DNA from: Garcia nutans
Lineage: Eukaryota; Streptophyta; Magnoliopsida; Malpighiales; Euphorbiaceae
DNA length: 64,000 bases
NCBI GenBank assembly: GCA_947685225.1
Contig: CANTUV010000007.1
Span: 12,420,501 to 12,484,500, forward strand
Direction of reading: 5' to 3'
A program made the position numbers and the translations under genes. Of this stretch, positions 21,818-35,000 are shown in pieces (positions within the stretch are counted from its first letter, which is position 1; each line of letters opens with the position of its first letter). Under the pieces are notes generated by a model. That model saw nothing but the letters and a program-made list of their open reading frames with translations, had not been told where the DNA came from and made no database searches.

Positions 21818-24800
21818 TCAAACTGGGCCATGGATATCACAAAGGCCAAGTTTGGATAATAAAAACTTGAAGCGAGCAGGAGATAGTGATTTGGTATACA
21901 AATCAGCAAGTTGCATTTTAGTCGTGATTGGCATGAGATGAACCAATCCATAGTTAATTTTCTCCCGAATAAAGTGGCAATCTATTTCAACATGCTTTGA
22001 TCGTTCGTGAAAGGTAGGATTGGCAGATAAGTAAATAGCCGATTGATTATCACAGTATAGACTTACAGATTTTGTAAGAAGGAATCCCAAATCAGTCAAC
22101 AAATAGCTGATCCATTGAATTTCACAAGCTGTGACTGCCAAAGCTTTATATTCTGCTTCAGAGGAAGAACAAGAAACAGTTGGTTGCTTCTTGGATCGCC
22201 AGCTAATTAATGAATCTCCAAGGTATAAAGCATACCCTGTTATTGATCTTCTTGAGTCTGGACATCCTGCCCAATCAGAATCACTAAATGCTGTCAATGT
22301 TGGTTCAGAATGAGATGAGTAAAATAGGCCTGTTCCAGGACTATTCTTGAGATAACGTAGTATTCTGAATAATGCCTGATGATGCACAGTAGTAGGAGCA
22401 GCAAGAAATTGACTCAAGGTATTGACAACATATGTTATATCTGGTCTAGTAGTTGTGAGATACAATAACTGACCTACAAGCTTGCTATAAGAAGAGATAT
22501 CCTGCAGTGGTTCACCATCATCTTTGGTAAGCTTTGTGTTGTAATCCATTGGAGTTATTGCAGGCTTAGCTCCTAATAGTCCATTATCTGTTAATAACTC
22601 CAAAGTATACTTTCTTTGACAAATGTGTAGTCCAGCAGAGGATCGTGCAATTTCAAGCCCTAAAAAGAATTTGAGCTTCCCCAAATCCTTGATTTTAAAT
22701 TTATCATCAAGGGCCTTTTTGACTGTGACAATCTCAGTAATATTGTTACCAGTAAGGATAACATCATTGACATAGATCAAGAGAGCAGTAAATGAGGATC
22801 CTTCTGTCTTGATAAACAAAGAATAATCAGATAAGGACTGATTATAGCCAAGAGCAATAAAAAAAGTTGTAAGTTTCTGGAACCATTGTCTGCTAGCTTG
22901 TTTTAATCCATACAAACTTTTCTGTAATTTGCATACTAACCCAGGAGGAACATCAAGAACTTGAGGAGGATCCATATACACTTCTTCAGGTAAGTCTCCA
23001 TGAAGGAAAGCATTGTTCACATCTAATTGTTCAAGTATCCATCCTTTTATTGCTGCCATTGCCAACAATAGTCTGATTGTAGTTACTTTTGCAACAGGTG
23101 AGAAGGTGTCAAAATAGTCTTGGCCTTCAACTTGAGTGTACCCTTTTGCTACTAAACGGGCTTTATGCCTCTCAATTGTGCCATCTACCTTGAGCTTGGT
23201 CTTAAAGACCCATTTAAATCCTATGGAAGTCTTCCCAGGTGGCAAAGGAGCTATGCTCTTGGTATTGTTAAGTTTCAGTGCCTCTTATCCATAGCTTCTT
23301 TCCACACAAGGTGTTTAACTGCTTGTGAGTAAGTTTTTGGTTCTTGAATAGTAGTAGCAGCTAGAACATAATTTTTATGTGCATCTGATAGCTGTTCATA
23401 AGTAAGACAATCTGCAATAGAATGAAATGTTGAAGACTTGTTTTGTGCAGCAGAGTCAATCTTGACTAAGTTGTAATGATAATCTTGCAGATATTGGGGT
23501 GCCTTTCTAACTCTTGTTGAATGTCTAGTGCTGGGAACAAATAAATCATCAACAGCATCTGTGGACTGTAATGAATGATGTAAAGACTCATCAGTGGCTG
23601 GAATATTTGGTTGTACTGCAGATTGCCATAGATCATCATCTATATAAACATCATCAACTTGAGGCAAGGATGGAGTGAATTGTTTATCTTCGTAAGGAAA
23701 GATTTCTTCATAAAACAATACATGTCTGGACACAACTAAAGCTCTGGTGTGTAAGTTCAACATCATAAAACCTTTTGTTCCTTCTTTGTAACCCAGGAAA
23801 ATGCATTTTTGAGCCCTTGGATCAAGTTTAGTTCTGGCAGCTTTCAAAGTACTTGCATAGCATAGACTTCCAAAAACTTTGAGATTTGATAGATCTGGTA
23901 ATTGTTCATACAATTTTTGATAAGGTGAATTTTCTTGCAGCAAAGGAGTAGGAATTCTGTTGATGATGAAAGTGGCATGAAGAACAGCAAAGCCCCAAAA
24001 ACTTTTAGGTAAATGAGCCTGATATAACAGACTTCTGGCTACATTTAATATATGTTGATATTTCCTTTTAGCCACTGCATTCTGTTCTGGTGTCTCTGGA
24101 CATGTTGTTTGATGCATGATTCCTTTTTCTGCAAAATACTCTCTCATCATGAACTCTGCACCATTATCATATCTGATAACCTTGACATCTTTGCCAAATT
24201 GAGTCTTAACCATTGCCACAAACTGTCTTATCATATGTCTAACCTCACTTTTCTCTTTTAACAAAAATACCCACAGATACCTTGTATGATCATCAACTAC
24301 AGTTAAGAAGTATTTGTGACCATTATAAGTTGAGACATTAACTGGTCCCCAGATATCCATATGCAAGAGATCAAAAGGAAATTTAGATTTAGTTAAACTA
24401 TCATTGAAACTCAGTCTTTTCTGTTTGGCAAGGTGGCAAACATTACAAGGTAGAACATTGTTATTAACTTGAATTTCAGGATGTTGTTTACACATAACAG
24501 ACAGTCTAGTACTAGGCAGATGTCCTAATCTAAAATGCCATACATCATTATTGCTTTGTTTTAGAATCATAGAACTTGCAGCTAGAACTGCTTTATTACA
24601 ATGGCTATCTATGACTTCAACTGGATCTGCATTCTGCATCAGTCTGTACAATCCATGTGTCACTTTAGCTATACCAATCATTATCCAGGTCTTTACATCC
24701 TGGATTAGGCATAATTCACCATAAAGAAATAATGAACAATTAAGTTGAGTAATGAGACTGGTAACTGAAATGAGATTGAAAGCAAATCCGGGTATATATA

Positions 24801-26382
24801 ACACATCCTTTAGATATAACTGTTGTGAGAAAACAACTGTACCAGAATAATACGCTATCAAATATTCTCCATTTGGCAACTTCACTCTTATTGGGTCAAT
24901 CTTCTTATAATCAGTGAACAATTGTATGGACTTACATATATGATCAGTAGCACCACTGTCCAAAATCCAAATGGAATTTGAAAGTGTTTGGGGCATACCT
25001 GAATTCTGTCCATGCTTAATTGTTTCATTTGCTTTTGTTATGACATTGTTAACTGAATGCTCCTTGATTGCTTCCTTTGAGTCTGTAGAATTTATCAAGT
25101 TCATGATCTTCTGATATTGTTCCACTGTAAGAGATACTGTTGCTTCAGGCATCTGTTGTTGCAAGCTGGGAGTGACAGTAACTGCATTACAAAAGCTTGG
25201 ATCTGCAGCAGCTACAGGTAATACATGCTGACCTTGCTGCATAGTATTATAAGGAACATCAAAACCACTACCATTCATATTGTATTGTGCCTGTATAGGA
25301 TCATAAGACTCCATCACTTGGTGAACATTAGGATAGACATCATAAAGATCAGGAACACCAGGACTATAGTAAGAAGCAGTATCAGATATCTCTCCATAAA
25401 CAGCATTAACTGCCACATTTGGTCTATTATTGACATTAAACTTTGGTTTAAAACCAGGTGGATACCCAATTCTCTTGTAGCAAGTATCTATTGTATGATT
25501 TGTGCCATTTCAGTAAGTACATTTTCTTAATCCTCCTGACTGCTGAGTACCAACAGATTGATGAGAATAAAACTGAGATTGTTGAGGAAACCTTTGACCT
25601 CTGAGCATTTGCTGTGAATAGCTTCTAGGTGCAAAATTAGGTCTATAACTCCTGCTAGCCAAAGCTTTGGCCTCTGAGTGAGATGCATAATGATGTTGTC
25701 TCTCTTGTTGCATTACCATAGAGAAAACTCTATTTAAAGGAGGCAAAGGATCTTGCATAAGAACATTACTCTTTACTGTTTCAAATTTGTCACTTAGGCC
25801 TCTGATAAACCTAATGACTTGATCCTTCTCCCTGTCTTCCTTACATTGCCTTGCAGCACCACAGTCACATACAATTCGACATGTACAGACCTTTATTGGT
25901 CTCAGTACTGCTAACTCATCCCACAATATCTTTTGCTGAGTATAAAACTCAGTAACAGAAAGATCTCCTTGTTTGAATGCTGCAATGTCATCCAAGAGAT
26001 CTGCTATTCTAAAGTTATCTCCCTGAGAAAACCTGTCTTGCAAGTCTCTCCACACATCTGTTGCATTATCTATCCACAATATGCTTTGTGCAATGGATGG
26101 AGATATAGATTTTGTGATCCAAGATGTCACCATATTATTACACCTACTCCAAGTATTGTACAATGGATCTGTTTCTTCTAGCATACGCACAGTCCCTGTG
26201 ATAAATCCTAGTTTATTCTTGGCTGCTAGAGCAACCTTCATGGCTCTAGCCCATGAATGATAGTTGAACTCAGTCAAAGGCACAGAAACAAGTATAGAAG
26301 AAGTAGACTCATTAGGATGTAAATACAATGGATTTGAAGGATTGGTTAAGTGATCTGAAGTATTATTAATAAGATCTGCCAT
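21818..26382 (-). pseudogene. Nearly full-length but inactivated Copia gag-pol of element C
   Basis: ATG at 26382. Gag (residues 1-290) has a Copia-type N-terminal domain (LTEFNYHSWARAMK). A TGA at 25510-25512 replaces the second Cys of the zinc knuckle (CTY-stop-NGTNHTIDTC). The same frame then runs from 25509 to 23275 with protease (DSGATDHIC), GAG-pre-integrase (WHFRLGHLPS) and integrase. A frameshift at about 23265-23280 leads to RT and RNase H (23245-21818; ALPEEVYMDPP-type RT, DSDWAGCPDSRRS, SSSEAEYKAL). Two catalytic residues are lost: integrase has AKRKY where V-E-R-K is expected (codon AAA 24067-24069), and RT has YVND in place of YVDD (codon AAT 22766-22768). Both are single G-to-A changes. 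One stop and one frameshift otherwise separate it from a full polyprotein. Confidence 0.93.
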
Positions 26383-26623
26383 ATTCTAGGGTTTCAAAGA
26401 TTAAAGGAAGCAATAGATTTCTGAGGTTTGAACAGAAAAAAAAATGAATCAAGAAAAACAACAATTGAAAGAAGAAAAACAGGATCAAATCAAGGAATTA
26501 TCAAAGAATGAGGAAGAAAATATCAAATATCAAAAAATTATCGCTACAATCAACAGAGATGAACAATAGCAATCAATTACTTAGCTGGAAATCACGGATT
26601 CAGAATATCTTGCTCTGATACCA

Positions 26624-27081
26624 TAACAAAATATTGAAACCAAACGAAGGAAAAATGAAAGAATGAATTCCTATTACTGTTCATTCTAAAACTTTACAGA
26701 AAGTAACTATGTCTATTTATACAGATTATCAGCTTTATCTATAAGCTAATTAGTTATACAAGTGGGTTAATAAGTTGGAACTAAATAACTAACTCCCAAG
26801 TTGAGGAGCTGCAAGTTGCTGAGCTGGAGATACAAGTTGCAGTAACAAACTTCAATTTGTTGCTGCGAGTTGCTGAGAGCTGCTTCTCTGCTTCTGTTTT
26901 GCTTATATATTTGTTTGTTATGATCTAATGGTGAGAAGAATCCTAGCTGACACTGTTCCACGTGACTTCTTAACAGATTGTACGAGCTTCACTTAACAAT
27001 CTCGCACACTTCGCACGAGTCTTCCATCTTCATCAATGCTAACTGTTATTTACAGAGTTCACTGATTAGTCTTCTGTATTA
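26624..27081 (-). repeat. 5' LTR of Copia element C
   Basis: 458 bp. It directly abuts the initiator-Met primer-binding site at 26611-26623, which fixes it as the 5' LTR of a minus-strand element. Confidence 0.97.
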
Positions 27082-27164
27082 TAGATTGTATTACTATCTT
27101 TTATTTTTGCAAAAGAGAAGCTAGATTTGTGCGATAATGGCGGATCAATCAAAAGTGATTTACA

Positions 27165-27619
27165 ATCTACAAAAATGTCTGATACCTGTAATCATTTATC
27201 TCGAGTTCTTGAAGTTCGATATGACGTTGTAATTGACGGTTTTGAGAGATTAAGCCAAAAGCATTAGCTAAAGCATTGCATACATCACAAGAGAGGACGT
27301 GAGACCAATGACACAAGGGAAAATTTCTTCTGTGAGTGACGCTAAAAGCCAAGAATGAAGCATTTGATCCTTGCGAAACCACTCCTCATATGCTAGATTA
27401 GTAACTTAATTAAGTGTTTGGATTAGTAGAAGAAGGAATTGTTTCAGGTGGTGGTAGTTTATATCCATCAACAAATTCATGTAAGTTTTGATAATTTAAA
27501 ATAGGTATAAATTGAGTTTTCCAAGCTAGGTAATTTTTGGAATTAAGTTTGATAGAAAAGGAGTGATTCGATATAATAAAAGAAGAGGAAACAAGAACGA
27601 TAGGCAAAGAGGTTGACAT
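27165..27619 (-). pseudogene. Copia gag fragment, remnant D
   Basis: From ATG at 27619: MSTSLPIVL, then KLNSKNYLAWKTQFIPIL and LHEFVDGYKLPPP, the N-terminal gag domain of Copia elements. A frame-shifted continuation follows to 27165 (AYEEWF-like, SQNRQLQRHIELQELE). Stops and frame changes occur at about 27400 and 27280. A PBS-like sequence (ATAGTATCAAAGC on the minus strand, 27642-27654) lies upstream, with an LTR-like flank beyond 27654. Protease, integrase and RT are absent, so this is a truncated element next to remnant E. Confidence 0.75.
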
Positions 27620-27653
27620 TTTGCTATGAAGCTTAATTAAAGCTTTGATACTA

Positions 27654-27760
27654 TGTAAGTTTTTGTAAACGGCTGAAATTGATTTTATTGCATTATTATT
27701 CACGTAAGATGTACACCAGTATATATATATATATATATATACACAAAATTTACAAACTAA
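27654..27760 (-). repeat. Probable 5' LTR end of Copia remnant D, with AT microsatellite
   Basis: Begins TGTAAGTTTTTG (plus strand) next to the decayed PBS of remnant D, contains an AATAAA on the minus strand near 27687, and runs into an (AT)n tract at 27719-27742. The outer end could not be defined. Confidence 0.45.
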
Positions 27761-29055
27761 ACGATAATCTTAGCAACTAGTACAGAAATATGACAACAAC
27801 ATAAATACGTAACAAAGATAAATGATTATCCTGACAATACCTCCACACAATATCATTTACCACATAAATCATGGAATTTTGCAATTGATTAGCGAGTATT
27901 TTTCCCTTATCACAAAAAATAAAAATGTATTAATATTATAAAATCTAATATTGAAATCTAAATAATTTACATTAAATATTTGCAGTTTTTTTAGTTAATG
28001 CAATATAATTAAAAATTAATATTATGATCATTTCTTTATTTGTTCAACAAATTCTCCAATCAATTTTAAAAATTTTAATACATTAGACATACTTATTATA
28101 AATAGTTTTGTAACATATGAATATGAAAATTTTTAATACTACATGTATTTATATAATTATTTTTTATATAAATAAATTTTTTATTTAAAATATTATAAAT
28201 CATAGTATAGCGCGCAACTTAATTTGCTTTTATATACTATATTCAATGGTTATGCAGCTACTGATGAATGAAAAACAACAACAACAACAACAATAATAAT
28301 AAAATTAGGGATTGAAGATGCATCATGATTTGGCCAATAAAAAAAAGACTAATTTAATTAAATTAAAGATAACTAACAACATGAGAACAATCATGAACTT
28401 CATGCACATATATATTAGTTTTAATTGGAAAAAAAAAACTTGAAAATAAAAGGATGTCAAACCCTGTTGAAGTTTCAAATAATTAAACGGTTTGGAATAA
28501 ATTTTAATACATTGAATCAAAAGCAAATTAATAATCACAAACATTATTTAACTTTGGTTTTGAAAATGTTTATATAATTGAAAGCATAATAATATATGTA
28601 TTGGTCTACTTGATTATTGTTGGAACTTGGAAGCAGACCTAACAAAACAAAATCATGCTAGCTATACCAATTATAATTCAAGTCTTTGACATGCATTGAC
28701 TTAATTTAATTAATTAAAAGATCGATTTAATTAACAATATATATCAACAACTATCTATTGTTTGTTAATTGTAAACATTTTATTTTTCTACATTTTCTCA
28801 TGTGCCTCCACTTATCTAGACAATTTATTAATTGTTGAATTCAATCCCTAAAAACATTGAATTAAGGAGTTTTATATGTTTATCTGATGAGGACAGAGCT
28901 GACGCATATGCACTGCCTTTCTTATTGTATCTTTTCTGATTAGAGCTAGATAATTATATTAAGGCATCTGAAGCACTTTAATAACGAATATATTGAAATT
29001 AATAATATTATTTTATATATATTGCCATAATTAAAACTAATAGCTAATATATACT

Positions 29056-29087
<32 letters not shown>

Positions 29088-32000
29088 ATATTGCGCGATG
29101 CTGTGTATATTTTTACTCAATATATAAATACTAATTTCAAAAATTATAATAATTTTAAGCAAATAATTATTTTTTCATACCAAAATACTTCAAAATTAAT
29201 AATGATTACAAAAAATTTAATAAACCTAATATAAAATTAAATAACATAAATTTAAAAAAATATAATTTAATTGAATAATAAACCTAAAAAAAATAAAATA
29301 AAATAATTAACGTAACTGAAATTAAATCAAACTCTAACAAAAAATGAATTAAAAAAATCCTAAAATAAATTAAAATAAAATTATAGTTTTTTTCAAAATC
29401 AAATAAAAATAATTAATTGAAAAAACTCAAAAAGAAGCTAAAAAAATAAAAAAAAATCAACCCAAAATACTACAAAAAAAAATACAAAAAAATCACACAA
29501 TAGCCAAATAATATAAAATCAACTCAAAAAATTACATAATAAACAAAAAACAAAAAAGGATAAAAAAATATAAAAAAGTCTAATAACAAAAAACCAAACA
29601 ATACAATAAATTATTCATGAAATAATCACATAATAAAAAAATATTTTAAAAAATTACATTGAAGACCAACCAACAATGAAAAAAAGGTAAGAAAATGACA
29701 ATAAAAGGAAGACTGTCAATCTCCACTATGATTGCAAACATGATAATAAAATGAAAATAAATTAAATAAAATAATAGATTAAATAAAATATTAAAAAATA
29801 TATCTAAAATTAAAGCAAAAACATATATATATATATATATATATTACCTTTACGTCATTTGAGCAATAGAGCTGTAGTTTTGAAGTTGAATAATATTATA
29901 TGAGAAAATAATAATATTGTAGTAATTACAGGATATTATAATCTCATATTTAAACTCTTTTAATAAACATAATTATTAATATTAAATAAAATATCATAAT
30001 TTTATTTGATCTTTTTAAATAAATATAATTATTATTAATACTAAAAAAGATATCATAATTCTATTTGAGTTCTTCAAATAAATATCGATCAATATCAAAT
30101 ATAATATTCTATTTCTATTTAAACTCTCTAAATAAATATTAAATAAATATTTTTTATATAATAAATAATAAATTTAATTTAAAATATAAAAAATTAGGAC
30201 ATATGACAAAATTGTAATAATAATACATATAATATTATGTCAGCATTAATTATTTTAGTATAATATTTATATATAGGATAAGAAGGAAAATCAACCTCTT
30301 TAATTTATTGCCTTGATAGTATATATCATGACTATATCTTTATATAAAGTGTTACTAAATTTATACATATAATCTATATATAATTACATATATTGATAAT
30401 AATAATATATTTATAACTTAAAAGTAGTGCGATATGTTTATAGGGGGGGGGGTCAATGGACTTCCTCCCATCCCATATACTCGTATACATATATATATGC
30501 ATATAAATATATATAGCTACATAAATTATATTTAATTATAATTATATAATTATAATTTATATCTATATATAATTATAATTTATATCTATATATATAATTA
30601 ACATAATTATAATTTATATAAATCATAAATATAAATAATTTAAATTATTATAAGCATATATAATTATATATAAATTATTGACTTTTTTTCACTATATATA
30701 TATATTATTTTTAATTAGTAGGTATTTAGAGTTTTATGATTTTATATTTAGATTAGTATTATAATTATATAATTTGATTATGAATTGAGTAAAACTAATA
30801 TTCTCCTTTAAAATAGTATTTTTATAAAATTTAATTTAATAAAATTTTTTAAATAAATTAATATATATATAAATTAAAATAAAAAAATGGAAAAAGTTTA
30901 ATAAATTTTTAAAATTTAATAAATAATATAAAAAAATTAAATTTTATTATAATATTAAATATTTAATTTTTATTTTCAATTCGTCTGAAATTTTTTTTTG
31001 CTTTAGAAAATTTTCTCCCCTTTTTTTAATTTTTGGTTTTGCCACTGTGTTTATAATAGTATTACAAAAAAAATTAGTTTCGAGATTTTATATTTAGTGT
31101 TGCTAATTGATTCTTATGAATATAAAAAGTTTCACTTTTAATAGCATAATTCACATGTTAAAAATATTTTTAGTAGTAACTGTATATATTTTGACTATAT
31201 ATTATTAATAATGTTAATTTTTCCTCGTTATTTTCTATTTCTTTTTGAATTTCACATGCATTATAATATTAAAAAAATCAAATCACATATGGTTGAGAAC
31301 TATATTAGTTAAATGATCATAAATATAATTATTTTTCCTTAAATGCATAAAAATATTAATAATTATATTATATTATAGCGTACTAATTTCTTATTAGCCT
31401 TCTAATTTTTTAAGAGAAAAAAGTGAGAAAAATAATTTGAAGTTTCATTAGGGATAAGCAAATGGGTCAAATCATCTTGATCTTATAATGATTCTGAGTA
31501 ATTCGATAGACCATATCGATTTAAACAGACTAAGTTAATCGATTTTGATTTAAAATATTGATAAGCTAATATTACGATTTAGTTTCAGCTTGTATGTTTT
31601 ACAAATCGAAACCGATAGATGATAGTTGATCTTACAAATTTTTCTCTTTTTAAACAATCAATTTTAGATAATGAATTCTCTAATTTGATTAATGGTTGTC
31701 AATTTAACAGATTCCTAAAAGCTAACTAAATTTATTGATGTTTATTCTAAATTACATTATATTCATAACTATAATTAATGAAAATTTTAGATAATGTAAC
31801 AAGACTTGTTAAAGGAAGCTTAATCCTATGGTATAATATATAATATAATTTTAATATATTGGACTCCTAAAAGCTAACTAAATTTATCGATGTTTATCTC
31901 TAAATTCCATTATATTCATAACTATAATTAGTGAAAATTTTAGATAATGTAACAAGACTTGTTAAAGGAAGGCTTAATCCTATGGTATAATATATAATAT

Positions 32001-35000
32001 TATTTTAATTTATTGGACATGATGAATAAAACAATAAAATTATCTTATATGCTTAAATGTTGACTAATTGATAATAGATATGAGCATGAAGGTGTGGACC
32101 GATTAATTAAAGATAGAAATTGTTAAATTACAAGTGTTCAAACTTTGAGACCAAATCAACAAGTTAAGTGACACACTGACACTGCGCATAGCATAAAATT
32201 ACAAAACTAGTTGAATTGGGACCCCATGAATTGGGAGCTGCCCATGATAATATGTCTATAACAATTTACCAATTTTGATTGAGATGAAGTATATGCATCC
32301 ATATCCCAATTTGAATTTTTGGTCTGCTTTTCTCACTGAAATTTATGAATTTTTAATGTTTCTTAATTAAATAACCACACATGCACTTAAAATTAGTTGC
32401 TACATTATGTTCTGGGATTCAGGTTGACCATCTTCTGCTCAGTTTCTAGATGTTAATTTCCGACCCTTTTCATCATCTTCTGCAACTCCTTGTCTTTTCT
32501 TTTAAATTTTGCTTCTCAAGTATCTCTCTGCGTGCTGCCTTTTTATTTAATTTCTCTCATTTCTGCCCATACTATATGTTACTTTGCAAGAAAATTTTTA
32601 TGCCCTTGATTAATACAAAATTAACAGTTTATTTAACATTAAAATTGAATTATTTTCCATCATCAAGAAGTGACATGGAATAATAAAAGTTCCTTTTTGC
32701 TTAATTAAAATTTTCGACTTCAAATTTTGGATATAATATATTTTAAAATTTCTTATGCAATCTCAAAATTATAAAATAATAGATGGATAACACTACAAAA
32801 AATGAATTATGATTCAAAATATAGTATTTTCTATTTGTATCGTTATAATCTCTACATGTATCAAAATAAATGTGAGGACAAAATGAAATTTAATTAGATA
32901 AAAAAAATGTGAAATTAAAAAAAAAGGTGTGGATATAAAATATGTGACATGAATAGTAATAGTAGCTAGCTAGGGGGAGAAAAATGTAAGGAGTAAGTGA
33001 TGGAGCTTTGAGTTTTCCTATATATTGGCCCCTAAACAGTACTGCCAGTTTTGTTGGTTATGCTCACTGAAATTGCAACCAAAAGTGAAAATGATAAGAT
33101 CTTGCAGAATAAAGTGAAGCAATAGAAGGAAATCAATGAAAAGGAAATTTAAAATTATAACTTTATTATATTTTTTTATATGAAAGATACAAAATAAGCA
33201 AAACTCCATAGATAGAGTCTTGACAAAGTTCAAATCCCATCAAATAGGGCAAAAGATGGCCTATTATTCTCTGCAATATCCACTTCAATCAAAACCCATT
33301 TTTCTATTCTTTTTTTTTTTCTAATTTCCATCTTTTAGTAATTAAAAGGTTTTCAACTTTTTATTTTTTTTTTACTATTCTGATGGATTTTTGTGATCAA
33401 TTAATGATTAAAATTTGTGATTGTAATTATAGAGCATTAGAAGTAATTATTAATTACAGAGGATGTGACATTAATACCAATAATAACTGTATTAATTGGC
33501 CGCTCCTCGCCATCTAATCAATGCTAAAATGAGATTAGGGGCATAATGTTTTCCTATTTATATGTATAGAGTAGTAATTATCAATTAATTATTCCACAGT
33601 GTAATCTTCATTTAAACATTTACGACTTTATATTAATTTGTTTATATAGAAGTTAAATGCGGATGGATTGTTATATAAGTTTCATCTTTAGTTTAATTAT
33701 AACTAAATCAAAAAATAATAAATGGAGGATTCAAACTTAATATTTCTCATTTGGTATTCCTAATGAGAATTAAGAGAAACCAACTGAAACTCTTGATTGA
33801 TTATATTATATAAAGTAAATATTGGATTGTTAAACTATATGTATATTTAGCCCAATGATTGATGCCAATATTAATTGATCTATCATAAAACTTTAATGAA
33901 AATTGATAAAAGAAATTTGCAATGTAATCATTTGTGTAGGATTAATATGTTGGAAATATATAAAGGTAAAATTAATTAATTGGTTAATCATAATTTAATT
34001 AACATGAGAGCTAGCTCCATCTAGTAGATACAGGTAATATCTATCTTTTAAAATAATCAAGCAAATAACAAATAAACAACAGCAATAAAAATAATCTCCT
34101 CTAAACAGAAATATGAACAATAATGAAGTTATACATGACTTTTTTCATGTGTTCACGGTCATACAACTCACAAATCTCACTCCTCCATTAATTTAGTATC
34201 AAATCAATAAATTGATATATAAAGATAAGAACCACTGAAAATTAAAATTTAAAATCTAAATTTAATTATCTAAAAAAATTTAATTGAAATTATCATATTA
34301 ATTAAATTTTAATTATCTAACACTAGTCACTCTAAATTTTTATTATAAAACTAAATTTGTCTAACTAGGTACATAGAGAATAAAGCTACATTATGATAGC
34401 TTCATATCAACAAATATTCGTTTGAATTTATGGTAAGATTACATTCTGAAGAATCAATTTAGTGCTTCCAAAAATGCTAATACTGAAGAAAATGATAAGT
34501 CAAAAATTCTCCCTGGAAGCTGGTAATTAATTAGCTACTGGTATTTTTTTGTTTCCAAGTAAACAGAAAGTTTGAGTATATATACAGTAATGATAAATGG
34601 CTATGTTAATCTTATATATTTGAAAAAAATAATGGGAGGAGGATATTAATTACTATGTTAACCTTATATATTTGATATATATATATATATATACACATAT
34701 AAATGAGGATAATAATTAATCTTACTCTCCGACCAACTGATGGTTCTGTCTCTTTTCTTTCTATTCACACGTCATTTAAATAATTTTGAGCTATAAAAGA
34801 ATCTCACTTATTAACATACTCCTTATGTTCTAATTTTATTTGACATTTTAAAAGATTTTACACACATTTTAAGAATTAACTAAAATTATTAATTTATCTT
34901 TAATCTTTAATTAATTATTTCTTTTTTTAATATGTCAATTTGAATTATTTAAAAAATACTTGTCAATAACAACATTAAATACAAAAAATAAAATAATAAA

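Larger units (their letters stand above)
21351..27081 (-). mobile_element. Complete young Ty1/Copia LTR retrotransposon (element C)
   Basis: Seen: LTRs 21351-21810 and 26624-27081, flanked by an exact TAGAT duplication (21346-21350 and 27082-27086). PBS TGGTATCAGAGCA on the minus strand lies at 26611-26623, directly at the right LTR. A polypurine tract GAGGGGGGC (minus strand) abuts the left LTR at 21811-21819. LTR ends are TA...TA type (TAATAC...TTGTTA). The LTRs differ by five substitutions and one 2-bp indel over about 459 bp (about 1.1 percent), so insertion is recent. It sits in the internal region of remnant E. Confidence 0.97.

Noticed and set aside
32450..32683. 77-codon open frame in the long intergenic region
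   Set aside because: Low-complexity Phe/Leu-rich translation without homology or gene structure.
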